IMG/VR virus record: IMGVR_UViG_3300048591_000865
Location: 1 to 48,032 of that record
Length of the DNA stretch: 48,032 nucleotides
Direction: 5' to 3' (one strand)
Source of the DNA: a virus
This document shows, piece by piece, positions 31,359 to 37,675 of the stretch. A program made the translations under genes and the position numbers. The notes under the pieces are model-generated. The model had not been told where the DNA came from. It saw only the letters and a list, made by a program, of their open reading frames with translations, and did not search any database. Within the stretch, counting starts at the first letter, position 1, and the number at the start of each line of letters is the position of its first letter.

Positions 31359-31604
31359 ATGAAAAAATCAAACAAAGCCATCTTATATGTTGGTATCGTT
31401 TTAGCGATGCAATTCGCATCCGATGCATTCGCAGTCACCTATTGCAATCCAGAGCGCTCAAAACCTTGCGGTGGTGGTTGCATCTCTTTAGACAAGCAGT
31501 GCCGCACCAGCTGGACAACTGCGAAGTCTGGAGTGAATCCAAATAAAGCGGGTAAAAAAGCCTATTCGACTCCCACGTTCGTAGATAAAGCGCCAACTAA
31601 ATAG
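31359..31604 (+). CDS. Small secreted Cys-rich protein with Sec signal, 81 aa
   Basis: First gene of the early operon. MKKSNKAILYVGIVLAMQFA plus SDAFA is a Sec signal with cleavage near residue 25. The mature part has YCNPERSKPCGGGCISLDKQ followed by CRTSW: four cysteines in a C-x8-C-x3-C-x6-C spacing, then a basic tail with WTTAKSGVNPNKAGKKAYS and PTFVDKAPTK. Proteins with this YCNP...SKPCG-x-GCI core are scattered among Gram-negative bacteria and mobile elements; I know no proven function. AAAGGATAA precedes the ATG. An early exported protein could alter the host envelope, for example in superinfection exclusion; this is inference. Confidence 0.78.
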   Translation: MKKSNKAILYVGIVLAMQFASDAFAVTYCNPERSKPCGGGCISLDKQCRTSWTTAKSGVNPNKAGKKAYSTPTFVDKAPTK

Positions 31605-31644
31605 ATAAACACCGCCACGGACGGCTTTAACACTGGAGATATAT

Positions 31645-31707
31645 ATGATTGAAGCCATTTTGATAGTTCAATTTTTCATGACTTTTATCGTGATGGTGCA
31701 GCCATGA
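31645..31707 (+). CDS. Micro membrane protein, 20 aa
   Basis: ATG at 31645 after CTGGAGATATAT. The 20-residue product is almost one hydrophobic helix (IEAILIVQFFMTFIVMV). Its TGA overlaps the ATG of the next micro-ORF. Tight ATGA coupling to two further genes supports translation; a bare hydrophobic helix could also arise by chance. Confidence 0.45.
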   Translation: MIEAILIVQFFMTFIVMVQP

Positions 31708-31787
31708 GCGAACGTCACGCAATCGAGCGCGTAACTGCGCTCGTATTCATTGGACTTTTCATCTGCAATTTACTGGTGATGGTATGA
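31704..31787 (+). CDS. Micro membrane protein, 27 aa
   Basis: Starts in an ATGA overlap with the previous ORF and ends in an ATGA overlap with the 97-aa gene. Polar N-terminus MSERHAIERV followed by one transmembrane helix (TALVFIGLFICNLLVMV). Function unknown; probably an inner-membrane peptide or a coupling ORF. Confidence 0.5.
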   Translation: MSERHAIERVTALVFIGLFICNLLVMV

Positions 31788-32077
31788 GACACTTAGTCGA
31801 CGTGTTGGCTTTGGCATTCGAGTACAAGCGCCAAAGACATGAAGTTTTAAAACAGTCACTCTGTGAAGAGATAAAAATAGTGAGAGGATATTTGGCCGCT
31901 GTCAAAGGTGGCGCTTTTGACTATCTAAACTCATATCCTTGCGGCTATCAGGACGCGCATGGCGACAAGGTTGACAGGATGTTCGATCGCTTTGAGGCGC
32001 TTAAGGTGGCTTATGATTTACAAAAAGGCAACACAAAGCGATTCAATCGCATCGCCAAACTTATAGGAGAGTACTGA
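31784..32077 (+). CDS. Early hypothetical protein, 97 aa
   Basis: Not recognised. A helical, charged product with a central segment RGYLAAVKGGAFDYLNSYPC and DAHGDKVDRMFDRFEALKVA, ending RFNRIAKLIGEY. One run of basic residues near the start (FEYKRQRHEVLK). It starts inside the stop of the 27-aa ORF. Likely one of the host-takeover or accessory early proteins common in such operons. Confidence 0.62.
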   Translation: MRHLVDVLALAFEYKRQRHEVLKQSLCEEIKIVRGYLAAVKGGAFDYLNSYPCGYQDAHGDKVDRMFDRFEALKVAYDLQKGNTKRFNRIAKLIGEY

Positions 32078-32079
32078 CT

Positions 32080-32262
32080 ATGAGCGCACGCAAAAAGACA
32101 GCTGTTGAATTGGCTGCGGACTTCATCAAAGGTCCGCAGCAGCTTGGAATGAAACCGAAAGAGATTTTAAAAAGGTATTCAAGCCGCGAGATATATCAAG
32201 CGGCATTGCGTGCCGGAATGAAGCCACCATTGCGCGTGCTTCAAGGTGGACGCTTATGGTGA
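32080..32262 (+). CDS. Early basic protein, 60 aa
   Basis: Not recognised. The ATG follows GGAGAG in the end of the previous gene. Basic and helical: MSARKKTAVELAADFIKGPQ, then MKPKEILKRYSSREIYQAAL and RVLQGGRLW. The KEILKRYSSREIYQAALRAG part could be a small helix-turn-helix-like DNA-binding unit. Its TGA overlaps the next ATG. Confidence 0.58.
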   Translation: MSARKKTAVELAADFIKGPQQLGMKPKEILKRYSSREIYQAALRAGMKPPLRVLQGGRLW

Positions 32263-32468
32263 GACCAAAGACTGACGTTGAACGAGTCGTGGCATTAGTC
32301 GGGAAATATGGACTGCATATATGTTGGGGATTAGCGCCTAATCCGTTCGGGTTTAGCTTTGAAGCCACTGGAAACAAGCGCCTAGACAAGCGCTTGAGTG
32401 ACTTGCTGTTTAGTATCGATTGCAGTCACCGAGAGTCTGCGAAGCTTAGAAAGGCTCTCTATGGATAA
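32256..32468 (+). CDS. Early hypothetical protein, 70 aa
   Basis: Not recognised. Starts 7 bases before the previous stop, with AAGGTGG upstream. Mixed alpha/beta: RPKTDVERVVALVGKYGLHI then GLAPNPFGFSFEATGNKRLD. A single Trp/Cys pair at the centre (ICWG). Overlaps the next gene by eight bases. Confidence 0.57.
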   Translation: MVRPKTDVERVVALVGKYGLHICWGLAPNPFGFSFEATGNKRLDKRLSDLLFSIDCSHRESAKLRKALYG

Positions 32469-32700
32469 GACTGTAAAGCTTAACCGATCAGACTCCCCAC
32501 TGACGCTTGAATTCACTGGTCGATACACTCCAGCGACTCCAGAACATTTTTGCAATGGTCACGGTAATTGGTTGCCGGGAGATGCTGCCGAGTTTGACGT
32601 CGAAGAGACGCGACTAGGTGGCATGTTGGTCACTGGACGCATTGAAGCCATTTTAATAGAGGAATTTTACAACGAAATACTAGAGGAGTGTTTGAAATGA
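32461..32700 (+). CDS. Phage small acidic protein with YTP motif, 79 aa
   Basis: ATG at 32461, overlapping the previous TAA, is preferred to a start at 32398 that would bury it. The layout LEFTGRYTPATPEHFCNGHG, LPGDAAEFDVEETRLGGMLV and an acidic helical end (IEEFYNEILEECLK) resembles a common family of small early phage proteins with a YTP-x-x-P ... AEFEIE ... EEA pattern. No function established. Its TGA forms an ATGA overlap with the clamp-like gene. Confidence 0.62.
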   Translation: MDKTVKLNRSDSPLTLEFTGRYTPATPEHFCNGHGNWLPGDAAEFDVEETRLGGMLVTGRIEAILIEEFYNEILEECLK

Positions 32701-33266
32701 ACTTAGAAACGTTAAATAAAATAATTAAACAGCTTGAGAATACAGTCAGTCAGGACGCAACGAGATATCATCTTGGTTGTGTCGAGATCACGAAAGATTT
32801 AATTCAATCGACTGACGGCCATATCATGGTACGAAACAAAATTCAAGATGAGGCGCTTAAAAATATCGACAAGGCTTACATTCACCGGGACATGCTCCCA
32901 TATCTTAAATCAGTCGCAAAGCTTCACAAGCGCATGTCTATAGTGCTGAGTGAATGCGGAGTCCATACAATTACAATTGACGGCAAGCTTGTGACTGAGA
33001 AGGATAAAATTAAATACCCTAATCTTGATCAATTTGTCCCTAAACACATTGAGACCGCTTCAATTGGCATCGATGCCAATTTACTTTATAAGCTGGTCGA
33101 GACTTTGAAGGTTCAAAAACGTCAGCACTGTAAACTCACTTTTAAAGTTACAACCAATAAGTCTAGCGACGGTAGAATTTTAAATTTTGTTTTGGATAAT
33201 TGCAGCCCGTTTCAAGTCACGACCGGGACAGATGACCTTGGTATAATTATGCCAGTGAGGATATGA
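32697..33266 (+). CDS. DNA sliding clamp-like protein (beta-clamp fold), 189 aa
   Basis: The pattern CVEITKDLIQSTDGHIMVRN, HRDMLPYLKSVAKLHKRMSI, HTITIDGKLVTEKDKIKYPN and LDQFVP matches beta-clamp domain strands and the typical YPxxxxxxP turn. At 189 aa it has about half the length of bacterial DnaN, so it could form a higher oligomer or serve as a clamp variant. GAGG at 32684-32687 abuts the GTG at 32688, so ATG 32697 is the better start. It would tether the PolB enzyme encoded at 45480-47453 to DNA. Family assignment is from pattern and similar phage annotations. Confidence 0.62.
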   Translation: MNLETLNKIIKQLENTVSQDATRYHLGCVEITKDLIQSTDGHIMVRNKIQDEALKNIDKAYIHRDMLPYLKSVAKLHKRMSIVLSECGVHTITIDGKLVTEKDKIKYPNLDQFVPKHIETASIGIDANLLYKLVETLKVQKRQHCKLTFKVTTNKSSDGRILNFVLDNCSPFQVTTGTDDLGIIMPVRI

Positions 33267-33595
33267 TAATGAGACTAGATGACTCAAATTTAAATGAAGG
33301 CGTGCACCCTTGTAAAAAAGTTTATGTTCGTTGCCAAGGTTTAAAGCGACGAGATAAAAAGATAAAAAATCATAATTTCATTGTTGGTTTTTATCATCCA
33401 AATGCGTTGATGAAAGACTGTGAACTTGATGCGGTGGCAACAATTAAAGAAGAAATGAAAACCTTAACTAATCGTAACTGTGAGATTTCAATTCAAAACT
33501 ATACAATTGAAATAAAAGACAATATGCGAATCGAAAAGTTTTCTTCCAATGATATTTTTGACGCTGAAAAGAAAGTTGTTGAGGTGATGTTTTGA
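33263..33595 (+). CDS. Early hypothetical protein, 110 aa
   Basis: Not recognised. Starts in an ATGA overlap with the clamp-like gene (a second ATG at 33269 is also possible). Mixed alpha/beta, basic N-terminal half (VYVRCQGLKRRDKKIKNHNF), then IVGFYHPNALMKDCELDAV and a strand-rich ISIQNYTIEIKDNMRIEKF. Two cysteines, no metal motif. Could be a small nucleic-acid-binding protein by charge; unproven. Confidence 0.58.
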   Translation: MIMRLDDSNLNEGVHPCKKVYVRCQGLKRRDKKIKNHNFIVGFYHPNALMKDCELDAVATIKEEMKTLTNRNCEISIQNYTIEIKDNMRIEKFSSNDIFDAEKKVVEVMF

Positions 33596-34410
33596 ACACT
33601 TATGAAGCTAAAAAAGCCGCTCGAATTGAACGGCTTGAAAGGCGCATCGAGCGCCTTGAAGCCTTTTCTAAAGGTAAAGATTTAAGCATGTTTGGTGAGT
33701 CTCGCAGTGGTATTCCATTAGGACAACCAATAATTGTAGGACATCACTCAGAGCGTAGGCACCGCAGGCATTTAGAAAGGATTGATAGGATTGTCCGGGC
33801 AGGATACGACGCTCAAGCTAAGGCTGCGCAATTAAAGCAGCGCATTTTTGCGATCAATGAGAATAAGTCCATAGCTTCGGACAATCCTGACGCATCTGAC
33901 TTGGTAACAGAGAAGATAAAAAAACTAGAGGCGCGATTAGAATACGTCAAACGACTAAATAAAGTTTTATCAAAATTTGAAACGATTGATGAAGCTTTGG
34001 AAAAATTAAAAACACAATCTGATGGTGACTCTGTTTATCTTACAGTTCATTTAGAGAATCAAAAACATTGGTATGCATCCCGAAGAATTGGACTATGGTA
34101 TTTTAATACTACAAACCTAGGCGCAGAAATCCGACGCTTGAAGAAACGACTTGATGCGCTTTCAGTAATTCAGTCAGAGTTTACACCTTTTGAAATCAAC
34201 GGAATAAAAATCGATCTAGTTGACGGTCAGATACAAGTTGAATTTCCTTACAAGCCAAACGAAGCAACCAGAGAGAAATTAAAACGCAGTCCTTTGGCTC
34301 TTAAGTGGTCTAGCTATTCTAAAAAATGGGTTCGCAAACACACTGAGACAACGTGCGGTCAATATTTTCAAACAGAACTGCGCAAGGTTTTAGAAGTGGC
34401 GGCAGAATGA
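33592..34410 (+). CDS. DUF3560 domain protein, 272 aa
   Basis: Residues 1-70 match DUF3560: AARIERLERRIERLEAFSKG, then GIPLGQPIIVGHHSERRHRR and HLERIDRIVRAGYDA. The middle is coiled coil (DLVTEKIKKLEARLEYVKRL). The C-terminal part, INGIKIDLVDGQIQVEFPYK ... REKLKRSPLALKWSSYSKKW, resembles a module found fused to DUF3560 in plasmid and phage proteins. The family is common near antirestriction genes on mobile elements; molecular role unknown. The start is TTG at 33592 overlapping the previous TGA, with GAGG about 9 bases before. Confidence 0.75.
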   Translation: MNTYEAKKAARIERLERRIERLEAFSKGKDLSMFGESRSGIPLGQPIIVGHHSERRHRRHLERIDRIVRAGYDAQAKAAQLKQRIFAINENKSIASDNPDASDLVTEKIKKLEARLEYVKRLNKVLSKFETIDEALEKLKTQSDGDSVYLTVHLENQKHWYASRRIGLWYFNTTNLGAEIRRLKKRLDALSVIQSEFTPFEINGIKIDLVDGQIQVEFPYKPNEATREKLKRSPLALKWSSYSKKWVRKHTETTCGQYFQTELRKVLEVAAE

Positions 34411-34610
34411 TCATTCATCAATTAATTTTGCACGACTTTGGAAATTTACAATTTCAAGTCTTGGCCGAGTCTGACGATGCATCGACGCTTTTAGAAATCT
34501 GCGACAATATTAATTTTTTGATGGCGAAAGCAGGTCAGTCAAAGACTTTTGTTGCTGAGATTAACGAATTAGAATTGCAAGACTTTCCGGGAGAGTTAGA
34601 ACATGAGTGA
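34407..34610 (+). CDS. Early hypothetical protein, 67 aa
   Basis: Not recognised. ATG overlaps the DUF3560 stop (ATGA); the longer frame from 34353 lies inside that gene. Starts with strands MIIHQLILHDFGNLQFQVLA, then an acidic helical part (DDASTLLEICDNINFLMAKA) and ends ELQDFPGELEHE. Net acidic. Overlaps the following 56-aa gene. Confidence 0.58.
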   Translation: MIIHQLILHDFGNLQFQVLAESDDASTLLEICDNINFLMAKAGQSKTFVAEINELELQDFPGELEHE

Positions 34611-34773
34611 GAAGCTTTATTTTACAGAAGTCGAATTGGTTGAGATATATTTAGCAAAAAATCACGTTGTCGATAGGCAAGCGGCGATTGCAGGTTATGT
34701 TGAGACTCCGAAAGGTTTTATTTGGTTTACTGACTGGCAGGTTTTAAATGAAAACACTCGATCAAGTAATTAA
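34603..34773 (+). CDS. Small protein, 56 aa
   Basis: ATG at 34603 (after GGAGAGTTAGAAC) to TAA at 34771. Product: MSEKLYFTEVELVEIYLAKN then a VVDRQAAIAGYVETPKG segment and WFTDWQVLNENTRSSN. Not recognised. Overlaps both neighbours, as do most genes of this operon, and fills what would otherwise be a 137-bp gap. Confidence 0.55.
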   Translation: MSEKLYFTEVELVEIYLAKNHVVDRQAAIAGYVETPKGFIWFTDWQVLNENTRSSN

Positions 34774-34969
34774 AGACGCTCTTAGATTTCACACAAATCC
34801 GCAGAATGCCGCCGAGTCACTCTATGAGAACGTTAGGGATTTTGTCGCTGATAAAATCATCGAATGCATTCCGCCGGACTCATCACTTGACGAGAATAAA
34901 ATAATGAAGGATTTATACAGGAAATTGACCGTTAGAAAGGTTGTGACCAATGAACCAAAGCGTAACTAG
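34748..34969 (+). CDS. Early hypothetical protein, 73 aa
   Basis: Not recognised. Helical: MKTLDQVIKDALRFHTNPQN, YENVRDFVADKIIECIPPDS and a basic C-terminus (DLYRKLTVRKVVTNEPKRN). Its start lies 26 bases inside the previous ORF and its stop lies 20 bases inside the next. Confidence 0.55.
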   Translation: MKTLDQVIKDALRFHTNPQNAAESLYENVRDFVADKIIECIPPDSSLDENKIMKDLYRKLTVRKVVTNEPKRN

Positions 34970-35372
34970 GAAAGCGTATCTGAGATTTAAAGGGAAAATG
35001 AAAGGTGAGGAAAAACCTAGAAGTTTTATGCCAATTTTCACCTTATCAAATACTCCAACAAAGTTTGAATTGAACGAATTAGAGCAGACCATCGAACAAT
35101 GGACCGATTCAACTTTTGACGAAATCCATTCTCCTGTGTCGGTGAATATTTGCGAAACTATCGATGAAGTCGTGAATGGTCTCTCTGTACATTATACGAA
35201 AAGTCTTTTTAAAACTGAATTTTTCAGTGAAGCTTTTAAAATTGAAGAAGACCCTGTCGAAACACCAAAACAAAAAGAAAGTCAGCAACAATACACTGAA
35301 GAAGAAATGAAAAATTTTGAGAAACGTAGACAAGTTTTAAAAGATTATTTAGGAGAGGATTACGAAGAATGA
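34950..35372 (+). CDS. Early hypothetical protein, 140 aa
   Basis: Not recognised. Basic N-terminal 25 residues (RKAYLRFKGKMKGEEKPR), then LNELEQTIEQWTDSTFDEIH and a Glu/Lys/Gln-rich C-terminal helix (QKESQQQYTEEEMKNFEKR) ending LGEDYEE. The bipolar charge resembles small regulators that bind nucleic acid or polymerase. Ends in an ATGA overlap with the RHH-like gene. Confidence 0.57.
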   Translation: MNQSVTRKAYLRFKGKMKGEEKPRSFMPIFTLSNTPTKFELNELEQTIEQWTDSTFDEIHSPVSVNICETIDEVVNGLSVHYTKSLFKTEFFSEAFKIEEDPVETPKQKESQQQYTEEEMKNFEKRRQVLKDYLGEDYEE

Positions 35373-35920
35373 GCCGATATAAAAAGACAAAAGAAGAATG
35401 GCCAATGAGGACAATTCAAGGAATGGTCCCTAAAAGTTATTTTACTAAACTTAAAAAACTTTCTATTGAGCAAAAAACCCCATTGACTCATTTAGTGGCA
35501 AGGGCTTTAAAGAATGAATTCGATTGTGGGAATCCTTTTGAATATAAACAGCCGGACATTAAAAAAATAACAAACGAAGAAGGTGATGCTGTTTTGACAG
35601 TCGATTCTCACACTCTTTTTAACTATATTAGAAAACACCCTCAACTTAGCTTAGAGCAGCACATTATGCTTAAAGAAGACATGGGTTTTAACGGCTCAGA
35701 TGATCAATTAAAGTCGGCTTATGGTCTACTTTTAGGTTTGGAAGTTGTTGAAGAGTATTATCCTGCTGGGGCTCACACTAATTTTCCTGAGAATTATCGA
35801 AGAGTGAGAGTTAAAGGTTTAAATGAGAAAAAAATAAGAAATAAAAAAATACCTGGACCAAAATACAAGGCTCTCGACTATGAAAAATCTCCACTCCACG
35901 AGGTAGACGATGAAACCTAG
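35369..35920 (+). CDS. Ribbon-helix-helix-like transcription regulator candidate, 183 aa
   Basis: Residues about 14-52 (RTIQGMVPKSYFTKLKKLSI then EQKTPLTHLVARALKNEF) follow the ribbon-helix-helix layout: a short strand and two helices with a Pro-Leu-Thr turn. Residues 70-130 (FNYIRKHPQLSLEQHIMLKE; LKSAYGLLLGLEVVEEYY) look like a winged-helix unit. The tail is basic. It directly precedes the Cro-like gene with an 11-base overlap, so the pair may form the early regulatory switch. Family placement is by pattern only. Confidence 0.55.
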   Translation: MSRYKKTKEEWPMRTIQGMVPKSYFTKLKKLSIEQKTPLTHLVARALKNEFDCGNPFEYKQPDIKKITNEEGDAVLTVDSHTLFNYIRKHPQLSLEQHIMLKEDMGFNGSDDQLKSAYGLLLGLEVVEEYYPAGAHTNFPENYRRVRVKGLNEKKIRNKKIPGPKYKALDYEKSPLHEVDDET

Positions 35921-36098
35921 TGAATTTGTTGCATTTAGAAATCGTTTAGGTCTATCACAGACTGAAATGGCACAACTAATTGGAGTCACTTGGCAAGCTG
36001 TTCACTATTGGGAAACAGGTCAACGTAAAATATCTTTGACAGTCGTTAAGGTTTTGCGTTTGATCAAAAAATATCCACAGCTTTTAGAGGAGTTTTAA
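35910..36098 (+). CDS. Cro/XRE-type helix-turn-helix protein, 62 aa
   Basis: A complete HTH_3 domain and little else: FRNRLGLSQTEMAQLIGV (helices 1-2) then TWQAVHYWETGQRKISLT (recognition helix and the conserved W-E-x-G turn) and a final VVKVLRLIKKYPQLLEEF helix. Such mini-repressors bind palindromic operators as dimers. Candidate targets are the palindromes at 31038-31056 and 31268-31282 (inference). It overlaps the RHH-like gene, and GAGG lies just upstream of the ATG. Confidence 0.85.
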   Translation: MKPSEFVAFRNRLGLSQTEMAQLIGVTWQAVHYWETGQRKISLTVVKVLRLIKKYPQLLEEF

Positions 36099-36101
36099 TT
36101 T

Positions 36102-36719
36102 ATGACCGACGAATACACAACGCTGCCGAATCACTTACAGCCGAGGGATGGGATGGATAAACTTAATCATTACATAGCTAGAACGATTGAGCATATTCAT
36201 CGCGTTCAAAAGAATATGGTTTATCTAACAACCAATTGTCGAGCAAAGCTAGAGCTAAACAGAGAAGATTGCAGACAGCTTTTATTCAACGTGATGAAGC
36301 ATGACCAGAGTAAATTCTCTGTCGAGCAGTTCGAGCCCTACATTGAGTTGACTGAATATTATTTTCAGCGAAAAAACCTTAAAAACCTAGCTTATGAATA
36401 CCCAGAAGGCGTTAAAAAGAAAGTGGATGAAGCTGTTATCCACCACTATAAAAATGAGAATCACCACCCAGAAATCTTTGAAGGAACAATTGGGAAATGG
36501 TCCAAACTCGAAGCCATAGAAACAGTTTGCGACCTTCAAGCAATGGCTCAAGAGTTTAACGAAGGGACTTGTCGAAGCTACTTCGAGAATGTTTGGAAAA
36601 TGAAAGAATCGAAATACTTTTACGACGACTTCAATTGGGTTGAGGTGACTGCATGGATGGATGCGGCGATTAAATGTTTTGAAAGACACGAAGCACTTAA
36701 CAAGATCGGGGCGGAGTAG
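36102..36719 (+). CDS. DUF5662 family protein, 205 aa
   Basis: Matches DUF5662: HIHRVQKNMVYLTTNCRAKL, then the HD-like LFNVMKHDQSKFSVEQFEPY and VDEAVIHHYKNENHHPEIFE, followed by KLEAIETVCDLQAMAQEFNE. Conserved His and Asp residues (KHD, HH, N-x-HH-x-E) are arranged as in HD-superfamily metal phosphohydrolases, so a nucleotide hydrolase activity is plausible but not shown. GAGGAG lies 12 bases before the ATG. The genes before and after are small regulators and membrane peptides. Confidence 0.72.
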   Translation: MTDEYTTLPNHLQPRDGMDKLNHYIARTIEHIHRVQKNMVYLTTNCRAKLELNREDCRQLLFNVMKHDQSKFSVEQFEPYIELTEYYFQRKNLKNLAYEYPEGVKKKVDEAVIHHYKNENHHPEIFEGTIGKWSKLEAIETVCDLQAMAQEFNEGTCRSYFENVWKMKESKYFYDDFNWVEVTAWMDAAIKCFERHEALNKIGAE

Positions 36720-36860
36720 ATGGAGCACGAAAAAACACAAGATGCGCGATTTTTAGAATTATTGTTTTTCATGGTTGGCATGCTTATATTTTTTAGGAAT
36801 GAACCCGCGTGGGTTCCTCTTGTTGGCGGATTTTTTGTATGGATTGGAATGAAGTCATGA
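36720..36860 (+). CDS. Micro membrane protein, two TM segments, 46 aa
   Basis: ATG at 36720 directly follows the TAG of the DUF5662 gene, with CGGAG upstream. Two hydrophobic segments: FLELLFFMVGMLIFF and WVPLVGGFFVWIGM, separated by RNEPA. Ends in an ATGA overlap with the next gene. Inner-membrane protein of unknown role. Confidence 0.6.
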   Translation: MEHEKTQDARFLELLFFMVGMLIFFRNEPAWVPLVGGFFVWIGMKS

Positions 36861-37159
36861 CCCCAAACCCGGGCGAGGCGGACGAGAAGGCTGCGGAGAA
36901 GTATGCGTACAGCTATAGCTTAGATAGAGTAACCCATGAAATTATTAAAAACGCTTTCATTGCTGGTCGTGAATCAGGAAGCGCCCACCATAAAGCGCAA
37001 ACCGAGGGGCTGGTGAAAGAAGTTGAATGGGTTTTAGAGAACTGCGAGTTTCTTACTTATGAGCCTGTCGGTGGCGACGGTGCGCCAACTGGTTATTTAC
37101 CATTTCCATTTGAACCAGTAGCTCTACGCAAAGCCCTCGCAGATTGGCGGGGGGAGTGA
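36857..37159 (+). CDS. Early hypothetical protein, 100 aa
   Basis: Not recognised. ATG 36857 overlaps the previous TGA; the longer frame from 36809 is inside that gene. Acidic Pro/Gly start (MTPNPGEADEKAAEKYAYSY), helical FIAGRESGSAHHKAQTEGLV, then EVEWVLENCEFLTYEPVGGD and a final helix ALRKALADWRGE. Ends in a GTGA overlap with the following membrane gene. Confidence 0.6.
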   Translation: MTPNPGEADEKAAEKYAYSYSLDRVTHEIIKNAFIAGRESGSAHHKAQTEGLVKEVEWVLENCEFLTYEPVGGDGAPTGYLPFPFEPVALRKALADWRGE

Positions 37160-37347
37160 GCAACGCCGAGGCATGGACAATCGTAGGATTACAAATATGG
37201 AATTGCCTGAAATACGTATTGCCGCCAATATTTTGGTTTTTGTCTGGATATTTATTTTCTGAACCAGTTTCAGATCTAAATGGGCCACCATACGAACTTT
37301 TACTATTTTTCTTTGCGATCGCACTAACATTTTGGAGCTATCAATGA
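37156..37347 (+). CDS. Small membrane protein, two TM segments, 63 aa
   Basis: GTG at 37156 overlaps the previous TGA; the TTG at 37144 is the alternative. Two hydrophobic segments are visible: VLPPIFWFLSGYLF and LLLFFFAIALTFWSY, separated by a polar EPVSDLNGPPYE loop. Inner-membrane location is likely. No holin or exclusion family recognised. Ends in an ATGA overlap with the next gene. Confidence 0.6.
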   Translation: MSNAEAWTIVGLQIWNCLKYVLPPIFWFLSGYLFSEPVSDLNGPPYELLLFFFAIALTFWSYQ

Positions 37348-37565
37348 CCGACGACAAGATTAGAATCAATAAAATCACAAAGAGTGATGGGTCAGAACAA
37401 ATATTCGATCCGCCAATTGAACTTGGTCACGAAGCCGCGCCAATGCTAGCGAAGGTCGAGAGGCTTGAGAAGCAATTAGCTAGGGCGAAAGAGTTTCTAT
37501 GTACCGAGACAGAAGATTCGCTTTTGATTACACATTACAACGCCGAGATTGAGGCTATAAAATAA
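37344..37565 (+). CDS. Early hypothetical coiled-coil protein, 73 aa
   Basis: ATG 37344 overlaps the previous TGA. N-terminal basic-acidic strand part (DKIRINKITKSDGSEQIFD), then a coiled coil MLAKVERLEKQLARAKEFL, ending THYNAEIEAIK. Last gene of the plus-strand early operon. Not recognised. Confidence 0.58.
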   Translation: MTDDKIRINKITKSDGSEQIFDPPIELGHEAAPMLAKVERLEKQLARAKEFLCTETEDSLLITHYNAEIEAIK

Positions 37566-37566
37566 T

Positions 37567-37650
37567 TGAGGCACACGCGCTCATAACGTAGAGGTGGACT
37601 TGCCCGAGATGGAAGGGCCTTGTTTTGCAAAGACCACTAAGTGTGCCTTA
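37567..37650. ncRNA. Three-way-junction RNA-like element, tRNA-like in part, between convergent operons
   Basis: AGGCACAC (37569-37576) pairs perfectly with GTGTGCCT (37641-37648), extendable by a G-U and a T-A pair. Inside are a small CTC/GAG arm (37580-37582 with 37591-37593, loop ATAACGTA) and a longer arm 37594-37603 with 37627-37637 (GTGG/CCAC and CTT/AAG, GC/GC). GCTCATAACGTAGAG looks like a tRNA D-arm and the closing stem like an acceptor, but there is no canonical anticodon or T-arm. TTATTTTG follows on the plus strand, so it may act as terminator of the early operon. Confidence 0.4.
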
Positions 37651-37675
37651 TTTTGAATATGTATTATAATACATA

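Noticed and set aside
37569-37648. Functional tRNA gene
   Set aside because: Acceptor-like stem and D-arm-like segment only; no 5-bp anticodon stem with 7-base loop and no T-arm, so not called as tRNA.
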